64,000 bases of DNA from Prorocentrum cordatum (lineage: Eukaryota; Sar; Dinophyceae; Prorocentrales; Prorocentraceae), in contig CAUYUJ010020282.1 of NCBI GenBank assembly GCA_963575745.1, positions 280,353-344,352 of the forward strand, written 5' to 3'. The notes under the pieces are model-generated. The model saw only the letters and a list, made by a program, of their open reading frames with translations, was not told where the DNA came from and did no database searches. The translations under genes and the position numbers were made by a program. Positions 44,128 to 53,389 of this stretch are shown piece after piece. Position 1 is the stretch's first letter; the number at the start of each line of letters is the position of its first letter.

Positions 44128-45093
44128 CGAAAGATACCCGTACCCTTACCTAGACAGGGTGGCAAGGGGCCGGGGGGGCGGTTCGTCGCAGCTGACGGCG
44201 GCTGCACAAGTGTAGAAACGACAGCCGATAGAGCATTGCAGACCGCTGTGTTCTCGGGGCGCACGTTAGCACCGATCACACGTGCGTTCGAATCGGCGGA
44301 GCGCCCGACCCTGCGTTGGTTGTTGTCGACGTAGACCAGCTACTGCGGAGGCGCGCCCCCGGACACACATCCGGGCGTTGAGGAGTCAACGCGCACTCGG
44401 GGGCGCATGCGAACAACTCTGGCGCGAACGTCATTGCGCGACAACCGCCCTATCGCGAATTGCTCGATGCAGAGACATCGCGAATCTGTGCCCTGGGCGA
44501 GGTCGCCAGAGGCCGCCCCCCTTGGACGGCCGTCTGCGGATCACCCCAGCTAAGTACGGTTGCCCCATGAAAACCCCCAAAAAACATACCCGTACCTAGC
44601 CGGGGTGCCGCAGCTCACCCCAGCTAGGTCCGGGTATGTTTCGGTGGTTTCAGGCAGGTCCCCGTACCTAGCCGAGGTGGCGGCAGGCCCAAAACGCTCT
44701 CGAGCACATATCATGCCCCCCAGAGCCCGTCCCCGACGTGGCCGCTGCGGCCCCCTGGGGGCGCGACATTGCAACGTCGTTCCTCAGGGCAGGCCCAGAC
44801 GCATTGGTTGCCAGGATAGCGAGGAAATGCAACTCTTTATCGATTGGGACAGGCGCCGCCACATATGGGCGGCTTTGAACCGCGCACGCACCACGATGCC
44901 CCGAGACGTCCCTAACAAAAACCAGCGCTTGTTGCTGCAATCAGACACCCAACCATCGAGCGCGCCGTTGCGTCTTGACGCGCGGATGCTGCACTGGCGC
45001 GCGCGGGGCAAGCTGACCGGGCACAATAGCAAGCGCCCAGTCCCCCGGACGGCCCATCTCACCTTGGCTGGCCCCGGGTACGGGTATCTTTCG
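44128..45093. mobile_element. Candidate element with exact 18-bp terminal inverted repeats (966 bp)
   Basis: CGAAAGATACCCGTACCC at 44128-44145 is the exact reverse complement of 45076-45093. A related sequence in the middle forms a large palindrome (44537-44684). A 180-codon frame at 44560-45102 has no recognised domain. It could be a nonautonomous DNA transposon or two inverted solo copies of a smaller element. Confidence 0.6.
44537..44684. repeat. Large palindrome (arms about 70 bp)
   Basis: Left arm: CACCCCAGCTAAGTACGGTT, then GCCCCATGAAAA, ACATACCCGTACCTAGCCGG, GGTG. Right arm: CACCCCAGCTAGGTCCGGGT, then ATGTTTCGGTGGTTTCAGGC, CCCGTACCTAGCCGAGGTGG. The two pair with scattered mismatches around a CCGCAG centre. 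The motif ACCCGTACCTAGC is also near the element ends. Confidence 0.85.
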
Positions 45094-45163
45094 GACCAAT
45101 GAATGGTAGGACTGTTAGGGTGTCCATTGTCGTGGCATCCACAAGGCTAGGACATGGGGAAAT

Positions 45164-45222
45164 CCGCTCCAGAGCGTTCTGGAACGCTCTCAGCGCGTTC
45201 TGGAGCGCTCTGAGAAGGCCGC
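45164..45222. repeat. Nested palindromes AGAGCGTTCTGGAACGCTCT
   Basis: AGAGCGTTCTGGAACGCTCT is a perfect 20-base palindrome apart from its two central bases. A second half (GCGTTCTGGAGCGCTCTGAG) can pair with the first. It could be a binding site or a small fold-back element. Confidence 0.75.
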
Positions 45223-46955
45223 GGCGCCCGAGCCATCCTCCAGAGCCGCCAGATGTCAGAGATTCTCGACTTGTCCGTATCCGAGTTCATCCTCGTCCCA
45301 GCTTCGTCTTAGGCCTCCTCTCCTGAGCCGTGCAGGCTTCGCCTCGGGGGCGTCTGCGACGCGCCCCGCAGCGCGGCCGCAGGCTGCGCTCCGTCGGCAT
45401 GGGGGGCCTCCGGGAGAGCCGCTCGGAGGGCCTCCCTGCGACGTCGTCGCGGGGGCCTCCTCCTTCGAGGGGTCCAAGGTGGGGTATGGAGTCGTCAGGG
45501 CGAGGTGTCTCCAGCGACGTGAATCTGCCCTATGGGCTCCCCTCCTGTCCTCGGGGCCCCATCCCTCAGGACCCCTATCTCTGAGCCACCGGCTCCCAAG
45601 GGCCGTCCAGACGCCGCCTCGGGTCATCGTCCACGCACCTCGGGGGCCATCGCCGGGGCCCGGACCGCGTGCTGCGTTCGGCGGGCAGGCGGCCGCCCGA
45701 CGAGCCTCTCGGAGGGCCTCCCTGTGGCATCGTCTCGTTGGCCTTTCTGGGCAGTCCCTGGCGCCCGTGATTTGGAGGGCGAAGAACGGTACAGCAGAAG
45801 TTTCGCCGCCATCGGGGACCCCCGTCCCACGGCTGCTGGAAAGTTTGCTCCCCCACCTGCGACCGTCGGGGTATAACATTCCCACCCGCCCATGGGACGG
45901 GGGCCCCCTGCGGCGGAGAAGTCTACTTTCTATGCCGTTCTCTCTTCGCTAATTCAGTCATGATGGGGCCGCCTCGGGACCGCCTCCGGCCATTTCCGAC
46001 CCACCTCGGCGTCGCCCTTCCCAGACTTCCGGCGTCTCGAGTTTGTTCGAGACACGGGGCCCCGACCTCCCGACCGCTTCCCTGGGGCTGGTGTTTCACC
46101 CCGAGTCGTTTTGTTGACGGTCCCGAGGCCCGGCGAGAGCCCCGGGAGGCCGAAAACGACGCGAACAAATTCCGTCTCGGTTTTCTCGAGACCGCCTCTG
46201 GCCGTCTCCGACCCAACCTCGGCGCCGCCCTTGGGGACCTCTCGGGGCCCCTTCGGCCGCCCCGCCTGGCACGCCTCTTGCCGGGCTGGCCGCGCAGCAG
46301 CGGGTTCGACCTCGTGCGCGGTGGGGCAGGCGGCCGACGGCGGCGGGGCCAGCCCCCTTAATAAGGATCATGACAAAATCACGACGGGAGGTTTCTGTTC
46401 GCTCTTTTCGGCCTCCGGGGGCCCTCGCGGGGCCTCGGGGCCGTCGTAGGGGCCCGCCGGGGGCGCGGGCCGCTCGAGGCGCAGCGCGAGGCCCTCCGCT
46501 GCGGAGGCCTTGCGAGCCGACTCTGCCGCCCGGGCCTCGGCGCCAGAGCCGAGGCCGAGCACAGAGAGGTCCGCGCCGAGGAAACAAAAAAATGCCCAAC
46601 GGAAGGTTCGTGTGCGGCCTCCGGGGGCCCTCGCCAGGCCCTGGCACTGGCAAGAGACAGCTCGGGAGGAAAGCCCGGCCCGGAGGGAAAGTGTCGGGAC
46701 TTCATGGGGGCCCCGCATGGAGGGAGGAGGAGAGGGAAGGGGTACCAGGTAGGGTGGAAACGAGTGGACGAGGGAAATGAGGAGCAGCAGGGGCAGAGGG
46801 TGGGAGAGGGGGAGAGGGTGAATATGGAGGAGGAGGAGGAGGAGGAGGAGGAGGAGGAGGAGTCCCTGTGTGCGTGGACGTCAGCGTTTCTGCTCGAGGT
46901 GCCGCTCCCAGCTCAGGGCCCGCTGTCTCGAGCGGGACCTCGTGTGTGCGCGCCC
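45223..46955. other. Repeat E/H-rich stretch upstream of NSUN2
   Basis: Repeat E lies at 46085-46160 (reverse), 46384-46445 and 46596-46675. Repeat H (GCTCGGAGGGCCTCCCTGCG) lies at about 45420 and, diverged, 45705. A (GAG)n tract is at 46826-46862. Frames on both strands are open but mirror each other and hold no domain. Confidence 0.55.
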
Positions 46956-47214
46956 ATGGGCCGCCGGGGCAACAAGACGCGGGGCGGACCTCGTGACCCG
47001 AGAAGGGGTGCCGCGCCGAGGGCCAAGGCGCCTGGGGCCAAGCGGACGCCGCCGTCGGCGGCCGGTCTTGCGGAGGGGCCGCCCGGCCCGAAGAGTGGCG
47101 GGGCCGCGGAGGGGGCGGCAGCGGCCAAGGCGGCTGCACCGGCAGACGCCCTGCCGTGCATGCCCTGGAACAGGTGGCGGGGGAAGCAGAGCGTCGAGGA
47201 CGCGAAGAAGGAGC
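46956..47214 (+). CDS. NSUN2-like: NSUN2-like methyltransferase, possible first exon
   Basis: The ATG at 46956 opens MGRRGNKTRGGPRDPRRGAA, a basic low-complexity start similar in style to NSUN2 proteins, which begin with a short Gly/Arg-rich tail. Then follow Ala/Pro-rich residues and an end like WRGKQSVEDAKKEHE. The assignment rests on position (first Met-led basic frame upstream of the clear exons) and style, not on a conserved domain. It is followed by fold-back element F3. The exon end near 47214 is a guess. Confidence 0.35.
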
Positions 47215-47288
47215 ACGAGAGTGGGCGGCGGGCCCAGGGGGGGGGAAGCGAGATAGGAAGAAGAGAAAGCGCCATAAACATAAAATGT

Positions 47289-47419
47289 TGGCGCTCCGCG
47301 CGGATTTCTTGGATCTGCGCTGGGGCCCCCTGGCGGCGCCTCCGGCGCCGCCCCTGGCGCGCGGAGCGCGCCAGGGAGGGGGGTCCAACGCAGATCCAAG
47401 ACATCTGCGCGGAGCGCCA
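47289..47419. mobile_element. Fold-back element F3, copy 1 (131 bp)
   Basis: TGGCGCTCCGCGCGGATTTC then TTGGATCTGCGCTGG pairs with the right end (CCAACGCAGATCCAAGACAT then CTGCGCGGAGCGCCA) with few mismatches over 35 bases. It lies between the putative first exon and the first clear NSUN2 exon. GCCATAAA stands just upstream, as at copy 3. Confidence 0.85.
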
Positions 47420-47639
47420 GAAGCTTTTGGCCATGGCGTTGCTACTCTTTCCAGATTCTAGAGCGGGCGCAGGCCTTCTCAGCAGGCGGCGGGGCTCCTC
47501 GGAAGCCCTCGCGGCTTCTGAGAAGCTTCGGCAGCCTTCAGAAGGCGCGAGGCTTGAGAAGGCCTGCCCCTTCTCACCTCCCCCCCCTGGCCTCTCCGAC
47601 GATCAACACACATGTCACGGACAATGTGAACTTGCGGAG

Positions 47640-47761
47640 GCTCGCGCGGAGTTCTCGGATCGACGCTGGATCCGCCTCCCCGCCGCGTGGAGCGCGCCAC
47701 CGGCGGCGCCGGAGGCGACGCCAGGAGGGCCTCAACGCCGATCCGAGAAGTCCGCGCGGAC
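47640..47761. mobile_element. Fold-back element F3, copy 2 (122 bp)
   Basis: GGCTCGCGCGGAGTTCTCGG then ATCGACGCTGG pairs with GATCCGAGAAGTCCGCGCGG. It shares the CGCGCGGANTTCTNGGATC core with copy 1 and ends a few bases before the first clear NSUN2 exon. It may supply the acceptor (GAGAAG). Confidence 0.85.
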
Positions 47762-47764
47762 CCC

Positions 47765-48016
47765 CGACGGTTCCTGCGGCTGCCACGCGAACTGTGCCCC
47801 GAGAGGAGCACGAGGCCCTCGCGCAGTGGAAGCGGGACGGGTTCCGGAGCCCGCGCTTCGAGGAGTACTACCGGGCGCAGCGGCTCTTGCCCGAGGGCGA
47901 GTGGCCCGCGCTCCGGGCGGCCATGGCGCGGCCGCTGCCCGCCACCTTCCGCGTGAACCCCGGCCACGCGCGGAGCGAGAAGCTGCTGCAGCGGCTGCGC
48001 AGCGGGGCGCTGGGCG
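47765..48016 (+). CDS. NSUN2-like: NSUN2-like RNA cytosine-5 methyltransferase, N-terminal exon
   Basis: The frame reads EHEALAQWKRDGFRSPRFEE and then YYRAQRLLPEGEWPALRAAM, ARPLPATFRVN and GHARSEKLLQRLRSG. This matches the family N-terminal signature (F..YY......PEGEW..F...L..PLPATFR). NSUN2 methylates cytosine-5 of tRNAs and other RNAs, using S-adenosylmethionine, mainly in the nucleus. The exon start lies just after F3 copy 2. A GT at 48017-48018 is a plausible donor after SGALGG. The intron that follows is about 1.17 kb and filled with L-family repeats and element F2. Confidence 0.85.
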
Positions 48017-48289
48017 GTGGGCAGAAGGCAGGCCCGGGCGATGTGGGCGCGGGCGGCCTTCGTGAGTGGCGCTGGCGCGGCTCTACGCTCAAGTTCCTGG
48101 TGCTCGTGGGCAGGAAGACTATGATAACATATATATATATATATATACACAAGACTGCAGTGGCGCTTCGCGCCATGCACCTTGGTCCTTGAAGTTTGGT
48201 GTGCAGGCGGACTAGCAGGAAGGTCAAGCCGACAATTTAGCGATAACTCCTTGTTGCCTCTTCTGGCATCGCCGCTATAATAATGTTGT

Positions 48290-48960
48290 TCGTTATCCTT
48301 CCTCCATGCTTCTTTTTCCTCATTTTCGCCATGCCCTGCGCATTCTCCCCATCCTCCTCAGCTCTTTTTGCGGAGGCTCCTCCTTGGAGAGCCTCTGGGG
48401 GCCTCACAAAAGTTGTTTCAGGCTTTCTCAAGGCCTTCTGTAGGCCTCCTGGGCGTGTTCTGGGGGCCTCTGGGGGCTTCCTCGGCCCATCCTGCCTCCA
48501 ACCGCGGTCTCCCTGAACGACCGGGTCACAATTTGGAATGCTTCGGAGGGTGTCTTGGGGCCATTTTGGGCCGCCATGGGGCTCTCTGAGGGCCATCTTG
48601 GACCCCTGTTGTGCCGTTTTGGGGCTCTTTTGGACTGCCTGGCAGCCCTTTCGGATGGTTGTGGGGCGATTTGGAGCCTCCCAGGCGGTTTCGGACGCCC
48701 AGGAGACCGCCGTCTTGGAGCGTCGGGAAGCCGAAAAGAGAACCCCAAAATAAACCAAACACCAACAGAAAATCAATGATGTTTGCCTCTTGGGGCCTTC
48801 TTGGGAGTGCTGTTGGAGGCCTCTTGGAACGTTCTGGGACAATCTTGAGGGGTATAACAGCTTCTTGGGGGTCGTCGTGGACCGTATTGGGGCTCTCTGG
48901 GGTCGTTTCAGGAGCGCGCCACGCCCTGCGAGGCCCAGGGGGCCGCTTCGAGGCCCAAGG
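48290..48960 (+). repeat. CTTGGGGCC-type dispersed repeat (L family), locus 4, intronic
   Basis: CTCTGGGGGCCTC, GTCTTGGGGCCATTTTGGGC, CCTCTTGGAACG and similar units fill most of the intron between the first two clear NSUN2 exons. Confidence 0.8.
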
Positions 48961-49061
48961 TCCCATATGCCCCAGATCCCGGGAGTCCGGTTCTTTTTTG
49001 GGGCGGGGGACAGGTTTCCCCCCGCCCGAGCTTGCAAAAATATAGGAATAGGGATGTCACC

Positions 49062-49187
49062 GTATCCACGACCCCGCGGATGCGGGGCGGTCCTTCGCGG
49101 ATGTCCAGCGTGGGACGCAATTCTCCGTGCGACCGCGCATCCGCGGATTCGCGCCCCTGAATCCAGACCGCGGGGGTGCGGATGCAG
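49062..49187 (-). mobile_element. Fold-back element F2, copy 2, ending at a splice acceptor
   Basis: It runs from GTATCCACGACCCCGCGG to CCGCGGGGGTGCGGATGCAG. It shares its interior in reverse orientation with 28509-28632. Its right end GGATGCAG directly precedes the NSUN2 exon at 49188, so the element's inverted terminus appears to provide the AG acceptor. Read on the plus strand it begins GT and ends AG. Confidence 0.8.
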
Positions 49188-49398
49188 ATCTCTTCGCCGC
49201 TCGAGAGGTGCGCCCCCTCCGCCACTTGCCGGGCGGCCTGGTGGCCTGGGAACTCGGCATGGACAAGGTTGCCCTGCGCGTGGGGCGGAGGAAGTTCCCC
49301 GCCCTGGCTGCCCTGCACGACGCCATCCAGCGGGGGGTCGCGGCGGGCTACGTCATGCGGCAGGAGGTCGTCTCCATGCTTCCGGCCGTGCTTCTTGG
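49188..49398 (+). CDS. NSUN2-like: NSUN2-like methyltransferase, second clear exon
   Basis: The frame reads VRPLRHLPGGLVAWELGMDK, then KFPALAALHDAIQRG, then YVMRQEVVSMLPAVLLG. This matches the family segment before the catalytic core: P....LAW......LR......FH.FL....G.ISRQEAVSMIPPLLL. The next exon begins after about 145 bases of G-rich intron. The donor is uncertain, within GGGGCTCAGGCTGGG near 49398. The start follows the AG at the end of element F2 copy 2. Confidence 0.88.
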
Positions 49399-49545
49399 GG
49401 CTCAGGCTGGGCGGGAAGTCGCGGGGGGCGGTGCATTCATGGGGGGGCATCGAGGGCTGCAGAAGAGGGGCCCCCTGGAGGGGGGCCCTCTCGGGCCCAA
49501 GAGGGGGCCTTTGGGGCCCGCGAAGGCCACCTTTCTCCCCCCCAG

Positions 49546-49660
49546 CAGTTCGCGCCCGGCCAGGCCGGCGACCGCGTGCTGGACATGTGCGCGGCGCCGG
49601 GGACGAAGACGGCGCAGCTCCTGGAGGCGGTGGCCCGCCGGCCTCCGGCGGGTCCGGGGG
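49546..49660 (+). CDS. NSUN2-like: NSUN2-like methyltransferase, SAM-binding exon
   Basis: The acceptor CTCCCCCCCAG at about 49535-49545 opens QFAPGQAGDRVLDMCAAPGT, continuing KTAQLLEAV. This is motif I of the Rossmann-type methyltransferase fold, which binds S-adenosylmethionine (VLDMCAAPGxKTxQL). The exon end is unclear, about 49650-49670, inside a Pro/Gly-rich run that is probably intron. The next intron (about 1.45 kb) holds a TTA/TTC array and L repeats. Confidence 0.88.
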
Positions 49661-49781
49661 CGGAGCCCGCGGCTCGCGGCCAGGAGCCCGGGCGGCGTCC
49701 TCCCGCAGGCCAGCGCCACAGCCGCCGCCCTCTCTGTTGCGGTGACTCGCGGCACGTGCTTGCGTTGGGGAACAGTGTTCC

Positions 49782-50220
49782 TTTCCTCTTCTTATTATTA
49801 TTATTCTTCTTATTTTTATTCTTATTATTCGTCTTATTCTTATTATTAGTGTTATTATTATTCTTATTATTCTTCTTATTATTATTATTCGTCTTCTTCT
49901 TCATATTATTCTTCTTCTTATTATTATTAGTATTATTCTTATTATTCTTATTATTATTATCCTTCTTCTTCTTCTCATTATTATTATTATTCTTCTTCTT
50001 ATTATTATTCTTCTTATTATTATTATTCTTCTTATTATTATTCTTCTTATTATGATTATTATTATTCTTCTTAGTCTTCTTTTTCTTCTTCTTCTTATTC
50101 TTCTGATTATTATTATTCTTCTTATTATTCTTTTTTTTCTTCTTATTGTTCTTCTTCTTCTTATTATTCTTCTTCTTCTTCTTCTCCTCCTCCTCCTCAT
50201 CATCCTCCTCCTCCTCCTCG
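49782..50220 (+). repeat. (TTA)n/(TTC)n array inside an NSUN2 intron
   Basis: About 440 bases of TTA and TTC triplets ending in CTCCTC. The minus strand reads poly-Asn/Lys, an artefact. It is the main AT-rich block of the gene. Confidence 0.95.
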
Positions 50221-50829
50221 TCTGTCCTCCCTCCGTCCCCGTTCTCCCCGGAGCCTCCTGGGGGGCATCTTCGGAAGTCTCTTGAAGGGGGGGGAGGGGG
50301 CTGTTCGCAGCCGCCCTGGGGCTGTCTACTTACTACCAAGACCGTCTTGGGGGACTCGGGAGGCGCCTGGAGGGCTTCATGAAATAGGAGTGTTCTTGTT
50401 ACCCTCTGGGCCATCACGAGCGTTATGCCCCCTACTCTCCCCACCCTCTGCCCCCCTCCCCGTAACGTAACGCTCCCCCCCTCAGTGCGTCCCTGGCACT
50501 GCCGCAGTGCGTCCAGCACCACAGGCATGGGGGGGGGAGGCGGGGGCACTACGCTGTGCCCCTCCCGTCCCCCCTCCTCCCCCTCCAAAACGCCCGTTAT
50601 GGCCGCGAATAAGGAAATGCGCTCTAGGTAGATGCCGGCACGCGAGGCTGCCCAAACAAAGTGGTGGGGCCTGCCAGGCAGCGTACTGCTGTGTGGGGCG
50701 AGAGGCAACAGCACTCGATTCTGCGGAGTGCAGTGCAGCACACAGAGTCGCATAACGCAGAGAAGTTCGGAAAGCAAGCGCCCAAGACAAACATGACTTT
50801 CAGTTTGTCTGTTTTGTCAGGGCGTCGTT

Positions 50830-51060
50830 GGGATCCTCGTGGAATTTCTAGGGGGCGGTTGGGGGGCCGCTCGGGGGGCACATTTGAGCTCTTGCGGGGG
50901 TGGTCGAGCAGTCTCTGGGGGGCTCATGGCAGCGGGATGGGATCGGATACCGGCATGGGGCATGTTGGAGGTTGTCTTGAGCGATGTTGTGACTGTTTGG
51001 AATTATCTTGAGGCCGTACTTCAAATCGGATCCAACTCTGAGGCGTCTTGAGCCTGGCGG
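50830..51060 (+). repeat. CTTGGGGCC-type dispersed repeat (L family), locus 5, intronic
   Basis: GGGGGCGGTTGGGGGGCCGC, GGTTGTCTTGAGCGATGTTG, TATCTTGAGGCCGTAC and similar units sit just upstream of the last NSUN2 exon. 50225-50830 between the arrays is unique with no exon recognised. Confidence 0.65.
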
Positions 51061-51112
51061 GGGGACTGAAGGGGCGAGAGTAAATTTGATTACGCGCCTG
51101 GTGACCTCAAAG

Positions 51113-52303
51113 GGGTTGGTGGATTCTGGCATGGTGGTGGCCAATGATGCTGGCGAGTCAGAGCGCATCCCGCATTTGCAGCGACTGTTGGCGGGGAGAC
51201 CCTCCCACGAGCAAGCCACCCTGGTGGTGACCTCTGGTTTGGGAGAGACGCTGCCGTTCCCTGGTTTCGGAGTCGCGGGTGATGAGGGCTTTGACCGGAT
51301 TCTTTTGGATGCTCCTTGCTCTGGGGACGGAACCGTGCGGAAGGCGGCGGACGTTTTGCGTCAGTGGACCCCGGAGCCGGGGGCGGAGCTGCACGGAGTG
51401 CAGGTGGCGCTCTTGTTGCGTGGCCTGCGGCTCTTGCGGCCAGGCGGCAGGCTCGTCTACAGCACGTGCTCGCTGAATCCGGTGGAAGACGAGGCCGTGG
51501 TAGCCGAGGCGTTGCGCTGCGCCGATGGGGCCGTGGTCTTGGAGGACGCTGGCGAGAAGCTCGGCGCCGAGCTGCGAGCTCGTGCAGGCCTTCAGTCCTG
51601 GCGTGTCGCAGACCTCGCTGCCCCTGGGGTGAGCGCACCGCAGGGGAAGCGGACTGCGGAGGCGTCGGGTCAGCTGCGTTGGCACGCATCAGTTGCTGCC
51701 GCGCGTGCTGCTGGGATGCGTGGTGCACTGGGCAGCATGTGGCCGCCGAGCGAAGCTGAGTGCTCCTGGATGCGGCTGCAACGGTGTCGCCGGCTCCTGC
51801 CCCATGACCAGGACACTGGAGGTTTCTTCTTAGCGCTCCTGCAGAAGCGCCACGAGCTGCCCGATGGAGTGGGCGGCACGCCCGCAGGTCCTGGGGAAGA
51901 CGGTGCGCCTGGGGAGACGGGCGCTGGCAGCAGCAGCGCTAGGTGCATCCCAGCTCGGAAAGCCTTGCAGGCGGCAGTGGCGAAGGAGATGGGAGCGCAC
52001 GTGGCGAAGGAGCGGCTCTGGGTTCTCGGCAGCGAGGTTGTCCTTGCGCCCGCGGAGCTCGGGTCGCTGCTGGCACGGGGCTGGCCGCTTGTAGAGACGG
52101 GTGCGAGACTGAGGAGCTCATGCTCTGGCAGCGCCATGGTGCCGGGAGCCAAGCGATTATTGGACGCAGTTGGCGCCTTCGACACCGAGACGTCTGGCCA
52201 AGAGCAGCTGTCTCGGCGCCAACCGTGCGGGGGCAAGAGGAGGAAGGTTGGCTCACGCGTCACCCGGTTTCCATCTTTAGCCGCGTCACATATGGCAGGG
52301 TGA
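51113..52303 (+). CDS. NSUN2-like: NSUN2-like methyltransferase, catalytic and C-terminal exon
   Basis: A long final exon of about 396 codons. It opens GLVDSGMVVANDA (motif II region). Then come FDRILLDAPCSGDGT (motif VI-type Pro-Cys, Cys at 51317-51319) and GGRLVYSTCSLNPVEDEAVV (motif with the catalytic Thr-Cys, Cys at 51467-51469). Both cysteines of the RNA m5C mechanism are present. CRRLLPHDQDTGGFFLALLQ matches the family segment L.RCLRILPHHQNTGGFFVA. The C-terminal third (KALQAAVAKEMGAHVAKERL... to the stop at 52301-52303) is longer than the core and like NSUN2 tails. An AG at 51111-51112 is a plausible acceptor. Lower-case drift is small, so the gene looks intact. Confidence 0.93.
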   Translation, partial: GLVDSGMVVANDAGESERIPHLQRLLAGRPSHEQATLVVTSGLGETLPFPGFGVAGDEGFDRILLDAPCSGDGTVRKAADVLRQWTPEPGAELHGVQVALLLRGLRLLRPGGRLVYSTCSLNPVEDEAVVAEALRCADGAVVLEDAGEKLGAELRARAGLQSWRVADLAAPGVSAPQGKRTAEASGQLRWHASVAAARAAGMRGALGSMWPPSEAECSWMRLQRCRRLLPHDQDTGGFFLALLQKRHELPDGVGGTPAGPGEDGAPGETGAGSSSARCIPARKALQAAVAKEMGAHVAKERLWVLGSEVVLAPAELGSLLARGWPLVETGARLRSSCSGSAMVPGAKRLLDAVGAFDTETSGQEQLSRRQPCGGKRRKVGSRVTRFPSLAASHMAG

Positions 52304-52539
52304 AAAAAAGGCAATTATTTGTTTTGGGCATGTCTTGAAACAGAAGCTTGCGTGGAGGTCGTGCGTCAACTCGGACATATCGCGAACGGGTGTCCGAACA
52401 GTGCTTGCACATGGAGGCTCTTACTGCTATCCGTATGCGCCCGGGGTCTCCTCGTGGGCGCCCTGTGCGCTGGCTGGGTCCGCCGAGGTGTCACCTGGTG
52501 TGCGCCCGTGGGCGCCTCGTGGGCGCCTCGTGGTAGCTT

Positions 52540-52800
52540 GCACCACATGGATTGCACCACGCAGCTTGCGCCACATAGTTTGCACCTTGCAGTGCGCAAC
52601 TTAGCTTGCACCACTCAGCTTACACCACACAGCTACCATCCAACTTAGTCTACACCACATAACTTGCACCACATCGCTTGGGCCGTGTCGTTCGCACCAC
52701 ATAGATCACACCTGTCACCACACAGATTGCACCACATCCTCTGCACAAGAACGCCTGCACGCACAGCCTGCACCACGCAGCACCACCAGTCTCGCACCAC
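52540..52800 (-). repeat. TATGTGGTGCAAGC satellite, array 1 (reverse)
   Basis: Degenerate units of GCTTGCACCACATA in reverse, such as ACCACATAGTTTGCACC. It starts about 240 bases after the NSUN2 stop. Further arrays are at 53900-54160 and 55475-55690, in the forward orientation. Confidence 0.9.
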
Positions 52801-53044
52801 AGATGGCACATCAGCAGTGCAACACCCTACCGTGCGTGGTCCCTGATGGGAGACGTATCCACCCGGAGGGTCTCGCAGTTGGTTGGTGGGCGCCTGGTGG
52901 GCGGCCCCGCGCGCCGGCTCGCCTCTCCAGGCTTTCTCCGCCAGGGGGCGTCCGCGGGCGCCTCGTGGGCGCCACCGTGCCTCGGCTCGCGGCCGCTCTG
53001 TGCGGCCCAGGGGGCGCCCGTGGCCGCAGGCGCCCCGGGGCACC
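52801..53044. other. GC-rich spacer
   Basis: No gene. GGGCGCCTCGTGGGCGCC-like units repeat a few times. Confidence 0.5.
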
Positions 53045-53202
53045 CTGGGGGGGCCACCTGCGAACCCCACCCCTGCACCCCACGGTTTCTGAGGGGCAGG
53101 GTGGGGTTCACTTCGTTCGGGAGCTCCCGAGCGAAGTGAGCCCCACCCTGCCCCTCAGAAATCGTGAAGTGTGGGGGTGGGGTTCGCATGTGCCCCCCCC
53201 AG
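53045..53202. mobile_element. Fold-back element F4 (158 bp palindrome)
   Basis: Two arms of about 77 bases meet at GAGCTC (53121-53126). The left arm CGAACCCCACCCCTGCACCC... TTTCTGAGGGGCAGGGTGGG pairs with the right arm, ...CCCACCCTGCCCCTCAGAAA... GTGTGGGGGTGGGGTTCGC, with about six mismatches. It begins CTGGGGGGG and ends CCCCCCCCAG. No second copy is seen in the window. Confidence 0.93.
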
Positions 53203-53389
53203 AGTACTCTCCTCGACAGAGCCCCGCCAGCCAGCGCAGAGGGGCGGAGCACGAGGCGCGCGCACGCTGGGCGTGTCATCCTGGTGGGCTCCGCTGGCGT
53301 GCGTGGCGGACCCTGCCGAACATGAAACTCAGCGAGCGGCGCGGATTGCATAAATCCTTCTCCTCCTCCTGCTCCTTCTCCTGCCCGGA

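Noticed and set aside
44280-44300. tRNA-like GTTCGAATC box
   Set aside because: The flanking bases do not form a T-arm stem and no A box lies upstream at the right distance.
49437-50777. 446-codon minus-strand Asn/Lys-rich frame
   Set aside because: It is the complement of the TTA/TTC intron array.
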